Origin: Anaerolineae bacterium
GTDB taxonomy: Bacteria > Chloroflexota > Anaerolineae > Aggregatilineales > Phototrophicaceae
NCBI GenBank assembly: GCA_023382675.1
Contig: JAHDWN010000036.1
Span: 1-62,591, forward strand
Reading direction: 5' to 3'
DNA length: 62,591 bases
Part shown: piece by piece, positions 17,430 to 25,877 of the stretch
Layout of the letters: each line of letters starts with the position of its first letter
Numbering within the stretch: the first letter of the stretch is position 1
Translations under genes and position numbers: made by a program
The notes under the pieces: model-generated
Database searches by the model: none
Told to the model about the DNA's origin: nothing
Seen by the model: the letters and a program-made list of their open reading frames with translations, nothing else

Positions 17430-17551
17430 CTTTTCTGTATCTCCTTCAAGGTGTTTAGCAAAACTGGATGCAATCTCTCATTTGCGAATACTCCGTTTCA
17501 CCTCCTTCGTCTTGTTCGAACTGCAAGCAGGAAGAAGGACATTGGACGATG

Positions 17552-18307
17552 CTAGTCGTCGATGTACCCTAACTTCTGTGAGATCATGCGCGCGGCCTTG
17601 CACACGGCTTCGCTGAGTTCACCGTCGCGCTTGATCGGCATCCGTTCTTCCGGCGCCGAGATGCTGATTGCGGCGACCGTCTGCCCGGTGAAATCACGTA
17701 AAGGTGCAGCCAGGCAGCGGACTTTTTCGCCGGTTTCGCCGTTGTCGGTGGCATAGCCGCGTGCGCGAATACGCTCGACTTCTCGGTCAAGCTCTTCTGC
17801 GGTCGTGATGGTAGTGGCTGAAAAGCGGGGTAGTCCGCGCTTAGTGACGACTTCCTGGCGGACTTCCTCCGGCATATATGCCAGCATGACTTTGCCCAGG
17901 GCGGTTGAGTGCGCGGGCGCCCGCTTGCCGATCCGTGTATACATGCCCTGCGTCTGCAAGCCCTCGACACGCTCGATGTAGACGATTTCGCCCTCGCTCA
18001 TGACGGCGAGGTGAACCGTCTCGTTGACGCGCTGCATGAGCGCTTTCATGATCGGCATGGCGATGGCGGCTAAATTGATCTGGCGAATGACCGCGCCGCG
18101 CAGATTCAGAAAGCGAACGCCGAGGGTGTATTTGTGCGTGTCCGGGTCCTGTTCGACGTACCCAAGCTCCTGCAGTGTCTTCAGCAGACGATGACTGGTG
18201 CTCAGGGGTAGGTCGTTTCGCGCTGCCAGCTCGGTGATGCCGAGGCTTGTATCGGCGGTTGCCATCGTTTCAAGCAGCGCAAAAGAACGGCGAATAATGG
18301 TGTTCAT
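17552..18307 (-). CDS. IclR-family transcriptional regulator
   Basis: A 251-residue regulator. I chose the ATG at 18307 (MNTIIRRSFALLETM); the frame runs open further up to 18436 but with no family similarity. The N-terminal winged helix has the pattern ITELAARNDLPLSTSHRLLKTLQELGYVEQD. The C-terminal IclR effector domain contains YIERVEG, GKRAPAHSTALGKVMLAYMP and CLAAPLRDFTGQTVAAISISAP. It lies directly upstream of, and in the same direction as, the transporter/aldolase operon, so it probably controls that operon and itself. A matching palindrome lies 93 bases upstream of its start. Confidence 0.92.
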   Translation of the reverse strand: MNTIIRRSFALLETMATADTSLGITELAARNDLPLSTSHRLLKTLQELGYVEQDPDTHKYTLGVRFLNLRGAVIRQINLAAIAMPIMKALMQRVNETVHLAVMSEGEIVYIERVEGLQTQGMYTRIGKRAPAHSTALGKVMLAYMPEEVRQEVVTKRGLPRFSATTITTAEELDREVERIRARGYATDNGETGEKVRCLAAPLRDFTGQTVAAISISAPEERMPIKRDGELSEAVCKAARMISQKLGYIDD

Positions 18308-18399
18308 AAAAATACAGCTATCGCAAGCAAATGACCTTATCTTTTCACTGGAAAGATACATCATAGTTTGTCGAAAAGTAAACTGATTTTTCCGCCTAC

Positions 18400-18414
18400 T
18401 GGAAACCGGTTTCA
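18400..18414. promoter_or_regulatory. candidate IclR-type operator
   Basis: TGGAAACCGGTTTCA, with a perfect 12-base palindrome GAAACCGGTTTC at 18402-18413, lies upstream of the IclR gene. It resembles the known IclR-family consensus TGGAAATNATTTCCA in length and half-sites. A further ACTGGAAA half-site occurs at 18347-18354. Autoregulation is the simplest reading. Confidence 0.5.
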
Positions 18415-18935
18415 TCTCTTGAGGCCACATCCGCACTGTTTCTTGCGAAACCTAATCGATTTGCCTGTTCGGACCCCGTCAGTCACGTACCTTTTCCTGC
18501 ACAATCGCGTGCGAATTTCCTTTCAAAACCTGATACACGCGCTGCACAGGCACGCTGAAATACCTCGCATTGTCAGTCGCTTTACACGCTTGAGAGCAGA
18601 GGCGTTTAACCTCGTTATTGCGCTCTGTCTTGGGTTACGATTTGCCTGTAAATGGCTTGCCAGGGCGCGAGAATTCCGCGTGAGGTCGCTCGATCAGGCT
18701 TCAGACAGCGTCTTGTAGTGAGGGTAATGGTCTGGCCAGTAGCCCGTATGGAGCATTTGTGCATTCCAGGCAAAAATCTATTGGTTGAACAAGAGATAGG
18801 AGCAGATTGCGCCAATCATGAAAGAAGATATGGTAATCCTAGATGCGGAAAAACGGGGAACTCCAGAAAGCGGCTATGGTTCGCAAGGGGACGTAGTCGG
18901 GCAGGGGAGCGTCTGTCCGGTCGTTCGAACACCAG
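18415..18935. other. intergenic stretch without recognised genes
   Basis: About 520 bases upstream of the IclR gene. Both strands have short open frames, none with recognisable similarity, and the base composition is less biased than in the genes. It is probably decayed mobile-element DNA next to the transposase relic that follows. Confidence 0.4.
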
Positions 18936-19172
18936 CTACTTCTTGTTGCCCAACCTCCTGAAGCGCAGGTATTTGGGAATGAACGCAATGTGGTACACGC
19001 GTGTGTCCGAGCCCCTCCACACCCATGAGTACAAAGTGTGTTCAATATGACGAATCCGCCTCATCACAGCGGGTTTTTGATTCTTGCACATCGAGAAGAG
19101 CTGATCGCGGGTCCGACCTTTGACCAGTTGAGAACCACGACAGATGGCTTCGGCGCAAGTAAGAACACGCAA
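18936..19172 (-). pseudogene. possible IS200-type TnpA transposase fragment
   Basis: The minus-strand frame ends in GSDTRVYHIAFIPKYLRFRRLG. This resembles the first strand of Y1 (HUH) transposases of IS200/IS605 elements, where the pattern is YHVVFIPKYRR. The catalytic HUH motif and the tyrosine helix are not found after it, because the frame stops a few residues later. If the reading is right this is a 5' fragment of a dead element. The match is short, so confidence is moderate at best. Confidence 0.4.
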
Positions 19173-19408
19173 TCGCCAATTTTGTCTTTACGATAACCGT
19201 GGGCGCGACTACGAGTCACCAGAAGAACGCTTGGGGGGATGTCTGTAGGGCCTATGGGAAGACAGGCCGCAGAATCCATTACACGGTCTAAGTAAGCATA
19301 TTTGCTCAGTCGGTGCTAGTCGGCTGTGGTCAAGCATCGCCCGCGTTTGATCTCTGACAGTGATCCATCTCTCTTTGTCTTGTGAGGTGTTTCAGCTTCA
19401 TATGCTCT
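19173..19408. other. intergenic stretch, no gene seen
   Basis: Region between the transposase-like relic and the end of the lactonase gene. No convincing reading frame or RNA was found. A GCTCT-CT-AGAGC inverted repeat lies across the end of the lactonase gene, too short to call a terminator. Confidence 0.35.
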
Positions 19409-20503
19409 CTAGAGCGTAATCAGCTTCAAGCACACCGGAGTCGGAACGGACGCAACGTGTCCGGTCGGCGTGAGGTGCCCGGAATATTGGTCGATGCGGA
19501 ATGTCACAATCGTATCGCTGTCCTGGTTGCCCACGAGCATATACATCCCGCTCGGGTCGATGGCGAAGTTGCGCGGTGTATGGCCCAGCGTCGATTGATG
19601 TCCGACATAGGTTAGTCGCCCGGTCACATCGTCTACCGCGTAGATCACGAGGCTGTCATGTCCGCGATTTCCACCATAAATGAACTTACCTGACGGGTGA
19701 ATCTGAATGTCAGAGCAATGACTTGTCTCATGCGAGACATCTTCCGGCAGCGCGCGTACCGACTGCAACGCCGCCAGTGCCCCTGTCGCGGCATCAAATG
19801 AAAGCGCGGTAATGCTCGAATTCAGCTCACCTATCACGTAGGCAAATTTGCCGTTTGGTGCGAAGACCATATGGCGCGGACCCATCCCGTCGGTCATTTT
19901 CAGCCTGCTGTGCGAGATCAATCGCCCGTGCTGATGGTCGAGCTTGTAACACACGATCTCGTCGATGCCGAGATCAGTGACGTAGACCCATGTATTGGTT
20001 GGGTCGGGCTGGATGCTGTGCGCGTGTGATTTATCCTGACGTGCCGCATGTACACCTCTTCCTTCGTGGATGACGCTGTCGCTCGCCCGGATCACACCAC
20101 CATCGGCGCGCAGTGGGAACACCGCCGCTGACTGACCATCCCCGTAATTTGCGACGAACGCGAACTGATCCGCCTGGTCCACTGACACATACGCACTGCT
20201 GCTGCCCAGTGTCGGTTGCTTGTTGATGTAAGTCAACGCTCCCGTCTTTGGGTCAATTGCGAAAGCGCTGATCGTGCCCTCCGACCATTGCCACACTTCG
20301 CTCGTAGCGTACAGATGCCGCTTGCTATGTGTGATCGTCAGGAACGATGGGCTGTCGAGATTCAGCGTGTCTCCTGCTGGCGACAGTTCGCCCGTGTCGA
20401 GGTTAAGGCTGAAGATGTAAATCCCCTGCGCGTAAGTCGTCTTCACGTGCGGCGCAGGATGAGTATATGTCCCCACGTAGAGCAGAACTGTTTCATTGCT
20501 CAC
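19409..20503 (-). CDS. lactonase family protein (YkgB/6-phosphogluconolactonase type, seven-bladed propeller)
   Basis: A 364-residue cytosolic beta-propeller. The GTG at 20503 is preceded by CAGGAGA at proper spacing, and the protein then starts VSNETVLLYVGTYT, the normal N-terminus of this family. The longer frame to 20596 has no ribosome site. Family features are LYVGTYT, GIYIFSLNLDTGEL, FLTITHSKRHLYATSE, SHAHSIQPDPTN, DLGIDEI, GPRHMVFAPNGKFAYVIGEL, TSHCSDIQIHPSGKFIYGGNRGHDS and PRNFAIDPSG. Members hydrolyse 6-phosphogluconolactone or other sugar lactones. It stands alone between mobile-element relics; a link with the sugar-acid genes nearby is plausible. Confidence 0.9.
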   Translation of the reverse strand: MSNETVLLYVGTYTHPAPHVKTTYAQGIYIFSLNLDTGELSPAGDTLNLDSPSFLTITHSKRHLYATSEVWQWSEGTISAFAIDPKTGALTYINKQPTLGSSSAYVSVDQADQFAFVANYGDGQSAAVFPLRADGGVIRASDSVIHEGRGVHAARQDKSHAHSIQPDPTNTWVYVTDLGIDEIVCYKLDHQHGRLISHSRLKMTDGMGPRHMVFAPNGKFAYVIGELNSSITALSFDAATGALAALQSVRALPEDVSHETSHCSDIQIHPSGKFIYGGNRGHDSLVIYAVDDVTGRLTYVGHQSTLGHTPRNFAIDPSGMYMLVGNQDSDTIVTFRIDQYSGHLTPTGHVASVPTPVCLKLITL

Positions 20504-20697
20504 TATGTGGTCTCCTGAAATCTTCTGGTCAGATTCAAACTCTAAGCCACCACATGAGTTGACCTGCCGAGCGAGTATATACGCGTCAACTGCCAATCAT
20601 AAGATTGCGATCGCATGGGTGATACCGTCGTCGTTGTCGCTAGGGTTTTAGCCCCAGAGTATAGTGGTACTGGTTCCCATGAGCAAAAGCAGCATCT
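20504..20697. other. upstream region of the lactonase gene
   Basis: No gene. The minus-strand promoter of the lactonase gene should lie here; no clear -35/-10 pair could be chosen. Confidence 0.3.
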
Positions 20698-20930
20698 ATG
20701 GGACAGGTACTACACGGCAGTGTCGCCTCGGCAGAGGCAATGCCTCGAGCATTCCAAAGTAGTCAACCGGGCATAAGGACGCTGGTAAAGCAGTATGGCA
20801 TTCGTCCCATGACGGTGGCGACGTGGAAGAAACGTGTCCGCAAGATACCCCGATGGGTCCCAAACAATCGGAATCCACGGTGTTGAGCATGCAAGAAGAA
20901 GGTTGGTGCACCGTTTTCGGTTGATCTGAC
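20698..20930 (+). pseudogene. IS481-type transposase N-terminal fragment
   Basis: The frame starting at 20698 encodes MGQVLHGSVASAEAMPRAFQ, then LVKQYGIRPMTVATWKKR. This matches the N-terminal helix-turn-helix of a common IS481-type transposase, normally of the form MGQVLHGSATTTEAVRRAIQ...LAKRYGINPKTVAKWKKR. After WKKR the proper continuation (MGPKQSESTVLS) appears in another frame, so there is a frameshift, followed by a stop near 20917. The catalytic DDE domain is missing. The gene is dead. Confidence 0.8.
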
Positions 20931-21155
20931 GATGCCTCAACAGCACCACCTCTGGAATTTCAACCGAATTCAGTACCTTACCGTATCACTACCTCTCTTC
21001 TTCATTCTCATCTTCACCGGTCTGTCGGCCCTTCATGCGCGGCGGCTGTGTGAACTGGAATCAGCGGACTGATGCTCAGCGAAGGCTTGATGAAGTGGTG
21101 GAGTAACGCAGCGATGACCCGCCAGGGACACGCTTGCTCGCCTGGAAGCCGGGCA
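20931..21155. other. intergenic stretch, no gene seen
   Basis: Remainder of the decayed element region and the downstream flank of the dehydratase gene. No RNA or coding frame is supported. Confidence 0.35.
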
Positions 21156-22358
21156 TCATGGGCGCACCGGGGTTCCATCGGGCAGGCGAGTCTGCGTCCA
21201 GGTGATGACCTCGTCGATACACGGATATTTCGCGGCGAGCGCTTCATCAATCTCAATGCCCAGGCCGGGCTGGTCGTTCGGGTACATATAGCCATTGCGG
21301 ACTTCCGGCATACCGGGGAACATCTCGTAGACCAGGTCGGGGAAACGACACCACTCCTGAATGCCAAAGTTGGGCGCCCATACGTCAAGATGAAGATTCG
21401 CGGCGTGACCGACCGGCGATACGTCGTGCGGGCCATGCCATGCGGTGCGGATGCCGTAGGCCTGCGCCAGGATCGCCGCGTTGCGGGCAGGGGTGATGCC
21501 CCCGATAGCGCTGATGTGCATACGGATGAAGTCGATCAACCGGCGTTCGACCAGCGTACGCCATTCCAGGGGGTGAACGAACAATTCGCCCATCGCCAGC
21601 CGTGTTGTCGTGTGGGCGCGGATGCGCTCGAACCAGTCGAGGTCCTCCGGCGCGAGCGCGTCCTCCAGAAAGAACAGGTTGACAGGCTCCAGTGCCTTGG
21701 CGAAGGCCATCGCATCGACGGGGTGCAGGCGCTCATGGATATCGTGCAGCAATTCAACCTCGTCACCAAGCGTATCACGGGCGGTTTCGAGCATCTTCAA
21801 CATGTTGCGTACATAGGCGCGGGGGTCATAGTATGCGCCGCTTGGAACCCCGTCGGGGTGAACAAGATTCGGGTGCTTGCCGCCATAACCACCCATATGC
21901 AGACGAAGGTGGCGGTAGCCGGATTCGAGCAGCTGCTGCGCATTGTCCATCACTTCCGAAATCGTGTCCCCGTTGGCATGCACGTAGACGGCGGCTGCTT
22001 CCCGGCTCTTGCCGCCCAATAACTGGTAGACCGGCATCTTCGCCATCTTGCCCTTGATATCCCATAGCGCCATATCCACACCGGAAATCGCGTTATTGAC
22101 GACAGGACCGTTGCGCCAGTAGCCGTTGACCATCATGGTCTGCCAGATATCCTCGATGCGGCTGACATCGCGCCCGATGAGCAGCGGCTTGAGGTGTTTT
22201 TCGAGCAGGGCATGAACGGCATGAAAGCGCTGGGTGAAGGTCGCACAGCCCAACCCGCGCAGGCCCGGCTCGGACGTAATGAGTTTGACGACGATCAAGC
22301 GCTGGTTGAGCGGCTGCGTCAGGATGATCTGGAGATCTTGTATCGTAACTGCTGACAT
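21156..22358 (-). CDS. sugar-acid dehydratase, ManD/RspA group of the enolase superfamily
   Basis: A 400-residue cytosolic TIM-barrel enzyme. The N-terminal capping domain has YWRNGPVVNNAISGVDMALWDIKGK, a signature of the ManD/RspA group. Metal ligands are likely Asp206 (HDIHER), Glu232 (FLEDAL) and Glu258 (MGELF). His208 and His308 (WHGPHD) occupy the positions of the acid/base residues. This enzyme class dehydrates D-mannonate, D-gluconate or related acids to 2-keto-3-deoxy acids, which HpaI/DapA-type aldolases here could split. The loop after LRLHMGGYGG differs from typical ManD, so the precise acid is uncertain. It lies 31 bases behind the SDR gene, in one operon. Confidence 0.85.
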   Translation of the reverse strand: MSAVTIQDLQIILTQPLNQRLIVVKLITSEPGLRGLGCATFTQRFHAVHALLEKHLKPLLIGRDVSRIEDIWQTMMVNGYWRNGPVVNNAISGVDMALWDIKGKMAKMPVYQLLGGKSREAAAVYVHANGDTISEVMDNAQQLLESGYRHLRLHMGGYGGKHPNLVHPDGVPSGAYYDPRAYVRNMLKMLETARDTLGDEVELLHDIHERLHPVDAMAFAKALEPVNLFFLEDALAPEDLDWFERIRAHTTTRLAMGELFVHPLEWRTLVERRLIDFIRMHISAIGGITPARNAAILAQAYGIRTAWHGPHDVSPVGHAANLHLDVWAPNFGIQEWCRFPDLVYEMFPGMPEVRNGYMYPNDQPGLGIEIDEALAAKYPCIDEVITWTQTRLPDGTPVRP

Positions 22359-22389
22359 GGTTTGCTCTTTCTGGTCGGGTTGTGGTCGG

Positions 22390-23199
22390 TTAGATCGGCT
22401 GTCCGGGCGGGCTTAGCTGCGCGGTAATGCCACCATCGACGTTGAGTACCTGCCCGGTGATGTAGCTTGCGTCGTCTGACGCGAGAAAAGCAACCACCGC
22501 GCCGACTTCAAGGGCGCTGCCGATGCGGCCCATCGGAATCCGTTCTTCCCGCTCGATCACAGTCTCGTGATTTGGCGGCGGTGTCTTGCTGCTGCGGATC
22601 GCGCCCGGCGCAACCGCGTTGACACGAATCCCATCGCGCGCCAGCTCCAGCGACATCGCCCGTGTCATGGCCTCCAACGCCCCTTTGGTCACGTCGTAGG
22701 GCAGTCCGCGCCAATGGGCACGCTGCCCGCCCACCGAACTGATGTTGATGATAGCGCCGGTTTTCTGTGGTCGCATCATCGGTACGGCCTGCATACAGCA
22801 TAAAAACTGGGCGCGGACATTCACGTGCATCTGATTGTCGAGCATACTGATAGAGACTTCGTCGATATGCGTCCGGCGCAGGTCTGCTGCGTTGTTAACA
22901 AGCAGATACAGCCCGTCATGGTGCGCGCGGACGGCGTCAAAAAGCCGGTCCACCCCATCCGGCTCGGCGAAATCGGAGCAGAACCCCTGCACCCTGACCC
23001 CGAGCGACTGTAATTCAGCCACCGTCTTGCTGACTTCGTCTTGTTCCCTGCCATGAATGATGATCTGCATGCCCTCGCGCGCCAGCCGCAGGGCGATGCC
23101 TTTGCCGATTCCCATACTGGAGCCTGTGACAAGCGCTACCCGGTCTTTGAATTCAGGGTAGCGCGGGCGGATTGTGCCGTAGAGTTCGGAAATTATCAT
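22390..23199 (-). CDS. short-chain dehydrogenase/reductase (SDR)
   Basis: A 269-residue classical SDR. Cofactor motif VTGSSMGIGKG (about residues 24-34), NNAA at the position of the usual NNAG, catalytic Ser in ISSVGG, Tyr and Lys in YDVTK, and VNAVAPGAIRS after it. The end ITGQVLNVDGGI is standard. It probably oxidises a sugar or polyol alcohol to feed the dehydratase that follows in the same operon. A short N-terminal extension (MIISELYGTIRPRYPEF) precedes the fold. Confidence 0.92.
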   Translation of the reverse strand: MIISELYGTIRPRYPEFKDRVALVTGSSMGIGKGIALRLAREGMQIIIHGREQDEVSKTVAELQSLGVRVQGFCSDFAEPDGVDRLFDAVRAHHDGLYLLVNNAADLRRTHIDEVSISMLDNQMHVNVRAQFLCCMQAVPMMRPQKTGAIINISSVGGQRAHWRGLPYDVTKGALEAMTRAMSLELARDGIRVNAVAPGAIRSSKTPPPNHETVIEREERIPMGRIGSALEVGAVVAFLASDDASYITGQVLNVDGGITAQLSPPGQPI

Positions 23200-23459
23200 C
23201 TGTTGAAAGCCCTTCTTGTTCGATGGACTCTGCGCGTGTTATAGCACATTGTTGGGAGCTGAACGAACCCTACTTGGGCAACGAGGTGTATGCTCGAAAT
23301 CTCATTTTCGAAGTGCTATTTCGCTGACCTTTCCCGTCGCGTTTGAAGGTGGTCCGTTGGCGCTTTCGGTGAGCGGAGCAAGCGCGTTCAAGTTGCAGTT
23401 TTGACGGGATCGAGTATCATCGCTCTCACGCCGAGGACAGCATCAGGCACCAAAAAACT
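23200..23459. promoter_or_regulatory. divergent promoter region, SDR operon and NanE-SIS operon
   Basis: Intergenic space between two outward-reading operons. It holds CGAAAT at 23295 with ATTTTCG and ATTTCG repeats to 23323, a possible operator. A TTGACG at 23401 could be a -35 for the plus-strand operon, but I could not find a matching -10. Confidence 0.4.
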
Positions 23460-24902
23460 ATGGCAAATTTACAGATTGAGCAGTCACCGTTCGCCGGTCT
23501 GCTGCTACCGTTGCGCCACAATCTGATTGTGTCGTGTCAGGCGCGCGACGACGAACCACTGAATGATCCCTTCATTCTGGCCCAGTTGGCAAAATCGGCG
23601 GTGTTAGGCGGCGCGAAAGCCATCCGCGCGAACAAGCCGGAGAATATCCGCGCGATCCGCAAGGCGGTCGATGTGCCGATCTTCGGCATCTACAAGAAAG
23701 ACTACCCGGACTCGCCCGTCTACATCACGCCCACGGTCGATGATGCCCGCGAGATTGTCGAGGCAGGCTGTGATGTGCTCACAGTGCAGATGACGGATCA
23801 GCCGCGCCCGAACGGCGAGTCATTGGCTGATTTCTTTCAGGTACTCAGACGCCAGTTCGATCTGCCGATCATGGCCGACGTATCGACTCTGCAAGAAGCA
23901 CTGGTGGCGGCGGAGTTGGGCGCAGACATCATCGCGACCACGATGGCGGGGTACACGCCTTACAGTCGCCAGTTAGCCGGGGCTGATTTCCAGCTTATCC
24001 GCGAGATCGTGACCGCAGTCTCGGTGCCGGTCATCGCGGAGGGGCGCATTTCCACGCCCAATGATGTCCGCCAGGCGTTCGCGATGGGTGCCTATGCGGT
24101 CGTGGTCGGCACCATGATCACACGTCCGCACGTCATCACCGCGCACTTCGCGGAGGCGGCAAAGGAAGTGCAGGGCGGAGATCAGTATCAAGCAGCGGTT
24201 CGTGTCATTCTGGACGCGGTCGCGGCGCAGGAAGGGGAGTCGATACGCGCGGCGGCGACCGCGATTACCGAGACGATCCAGGCTGGCGGCACGCTGTACT
24301 TGCTTGGCACAGGGCATTCGCACATGCTCGCGGAGGAAGCGCATTTCCGCGCCGGCGGTCTGGCGTCGGTCGTGCCGATCCTGCCCGCCGGGCTGATGCT
24401 GCACGAGAGCGCCGGGGCGAGCACGCTGATGGAGCGCACGTCCGGCGTGGCGGCCGCCGTGCTGGATCGGTATCCGCTGCGCGCAAACGACTGTCTGATC
24501 GTGTTCTCGAACAGCGGGGTGAATGCTGTGCCGGTCGAGGCGGCGATGCTGGCGAAAGAGCGCGGCCTGACTGTGATTGCCGTCCAGTCGAAGGATTATG
24601 CGGCGCAGTTGACACCGCGCGTGCATGGGAAAAAACTTGGCGATCTGGCGGACATCATCATCGACAATCATCTGCCGCCGGGGGACACGCTGGTGTCGTT
24701 GCCAGGGACGCCGCTCACGACGGGGGCAGGCTCAACCGTGGTCGGCGCGTTCATCCTGAACACGATTCTGTCGGAAGTCATTGACCGCCTGGTGCGCAGC
24801 GCTGGGACAACGCCCATCTACATCAGCGCCAATCTGCCGGGTGCAACGGAGCACAACCAACGGTTGATCAAAGAGAATCGCGCCCGCAATCCTCATTTGT
24901 GA
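23460..24902 (+). CDS. nanE: NanE (ManNAc-6-phosphate 2-epimerase) fused to a SIS domain
   Basis: A 480-residue two-domain cytosolic protein. Residues 1-235 are a NanE TIM barrel: KAIRANKPENIRAIR, FGIYKKDYP with the likely catalytic Lys79, MADVSTLQEA, TMAGYT, VIAEGRISTP with the likely acid/base Glu194, and VVVGTMITRP. The usual DAT.R.RP motif reads QMTDQPRP here. Residues about 240-480 are a SIS phosphosugar domain: LLGTGHSH (281-288), VFSNSGVN (348-355) and the end GATEHNQRLI, like UPF0309-type SIS proteins. The barrel should turn ManNAc-6-P into GlcNAc-6-P. The SIS part may bind, isomerise or sense a phosphosugar. The normal family member is about 230 residues, so the fusion is real and in frame. 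Confidence 0.9.
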   Translation: MANLQIEQSPFAGLLLPLRHNLIVSCQARDDEPLNDPFILAQLAKSAVLGGAKAIRANKPENIRAIRKAVDVPIFGIYKKDYPDSPVYITPTVDDAREIVEAGCDVLTVQMTDQPRPNGESLADFFQVLRRQFDLPIMADVSTLQEALVAAELGADIIATTMAGYTPYSRQLAGADFQLIREIVTAVSVPVIAEGRISTPNDVRQAFAMGAYAVVVGTMITRPHVITAHFAEAAKEVQGGDQYQAAVRVILDAVAAQEGESIRAAATAITETIQAGGTLYLLGTGHSHMLAEEAHFRAGGLASVVPILPAGLMLHESAGASTLMERTSGVAAAVLDRYPLRANDCLIVFSNSGVNAVPVEAAMLAKERGLTVIAVQSKDYAAQLTPRVHGKKLGDLADIIIDNHLPPGDTLVSLPGTPLTTGAGSTVVGAFILNTILSEVIDRLVRSAGTTPIYISANLPGATEHNQRLIKENRARNPHL

Positions 24903-24923
24903 GTGGCGGTGAGGCAGAAGCCA

Positions 24924-25868
24924 ATGGTCGACATTCGCCCCTATCGGGGTGACGATGAGGCGGCGCTCCTCGCCGTCTGGCACGCCGCGATGACGCACGA
25001 CCGCATCAGCGCCGAACGTTTCCGCACGCAGGTATTGCTCGATCCGAACTTTCTACCGGAACATTTGCCGGTCGCCATTGTCGATGGGCAAGTCGTCGGC
25101 TTCGTGCTGGCGATCACGCGCCAGACACCGTTGTTTCTGCAAGGGTTGGAACCGGAGCGCGCCTGGATCACCGCCTTCGGTGTCCATCCTGAGTATCAGC
25201 GCCGCGGGATCGGGCGCGCGCTGTTCGACGCTGTCTTCGGGCGGCTGCGCGGGCGCAAGACGCTGGAAATCGCGCCCTACGTGCCCAACTATTTCGTGCC
25301 GGGCGTGGATGTTGCCGCCTACGCGGGCACAATCCGCTTTCTGGAACGGCTGGGTTTTCAGACCAGCGAGCGCGCGATCAGCATGGGCGCTGATCTGACG
25401 GGATTTCAGATTCCGCCTGAACTGCGCGCACTGGAACAGCGGCGAGAGCAGACTGATGGACTGACCATCCGACGTGTTACGTCTGCCGATTTGCCCGACT
25501 TGATGCCGTTTATCGCCCGCAATTTTGGCTGGGACTGGTATCGTCACACGCGCGACTACCTGTTGGAGGACATCACGGGCAGCGCCACGCCTATCTGTGT
25601 GCTGGTTGCGCGGCGGCGCGGCGAGGTCGTCGGCTACTGCCAGCAGCGGGGCGAACGGTTCGGCCCGTTCGGCGTGCGCGCGGATATGCGCAATCTGGGC
25701 ATCGGCCGGCTGCTGCTGTTTCGCTGCCTGGCGGAGATGAGCACGCGCCAGGTGTACTACGCCTATTTTCTGTGGACAGACGAGAACGCTGCGCGGCTTT
25801 ACGCGCAGGCGGGCTTCAAATGGAGACGGGAATTCGCCATTATGGAGAAAAGTCTAAATGGCGAGTGA
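24924..25868 (+). CDS. tandem GNAT-fold acetyltransferase
   Basis: A 314-residue protein with two GNAT domains. The ATG at 24924 follows GGTGAGG at good spacing; a GTG at 24903 is also open. Domain 1 (about 1-160) has AFGVHPEYQRRGIGRALFDAVF, the acetyl-CoA loop R/Q-x-x-G-x-G/A. Domain 2 (about 165-314) has GPFGVRADMRNLGIGRLLLFRCL and the typical YFLWTDENAARLYAQAGF ending. Such pairs occur in mycothiol-synthase-like and aminoglycoside-type acetyltransferases. It lies 21 bases behind the NanE-SIS gene, so acetylation of an amino sugar is a fair guess but not shown. Confidence 0.87.
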   Translation: MVDIRPYRGDDEAALLAVWHAAMTHDRISAERFRTQVLLDPNFLPEHLPVAIVDGQVVGFVLAITRQTPLFLQGLEPERAWITAFGVHPEYQRRGIGRALFDAVFGRLRGRKTLEIAPYVPNYFVPGVDVAAYAGTIRFLERLGFQTSERAISMGADLTGFQIPPELRALEQRREQTDGLTIRRVTSADLPDLMPFIARNFGWDWYRHTRDYLLEDITGSATPICVLVARRRGEVVGYCQQRGERFGPFGVRADMRNLGIGRLLLFRCLAEMSTRQVYYAYFLWTDENAARLYAQAGFKWRREFAIMEKSLNGE

Positions 25869-25877
25869 GCCTGGCGG

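Noticed and set aside
17470..17510. Strong AAGGAGGTG followed by very short frames between IclR gene and binding protein
   Set aside because: The frames encode only about 7 residues, with no repeat codons or attenuator. Considered as a leader peptide but not supported.
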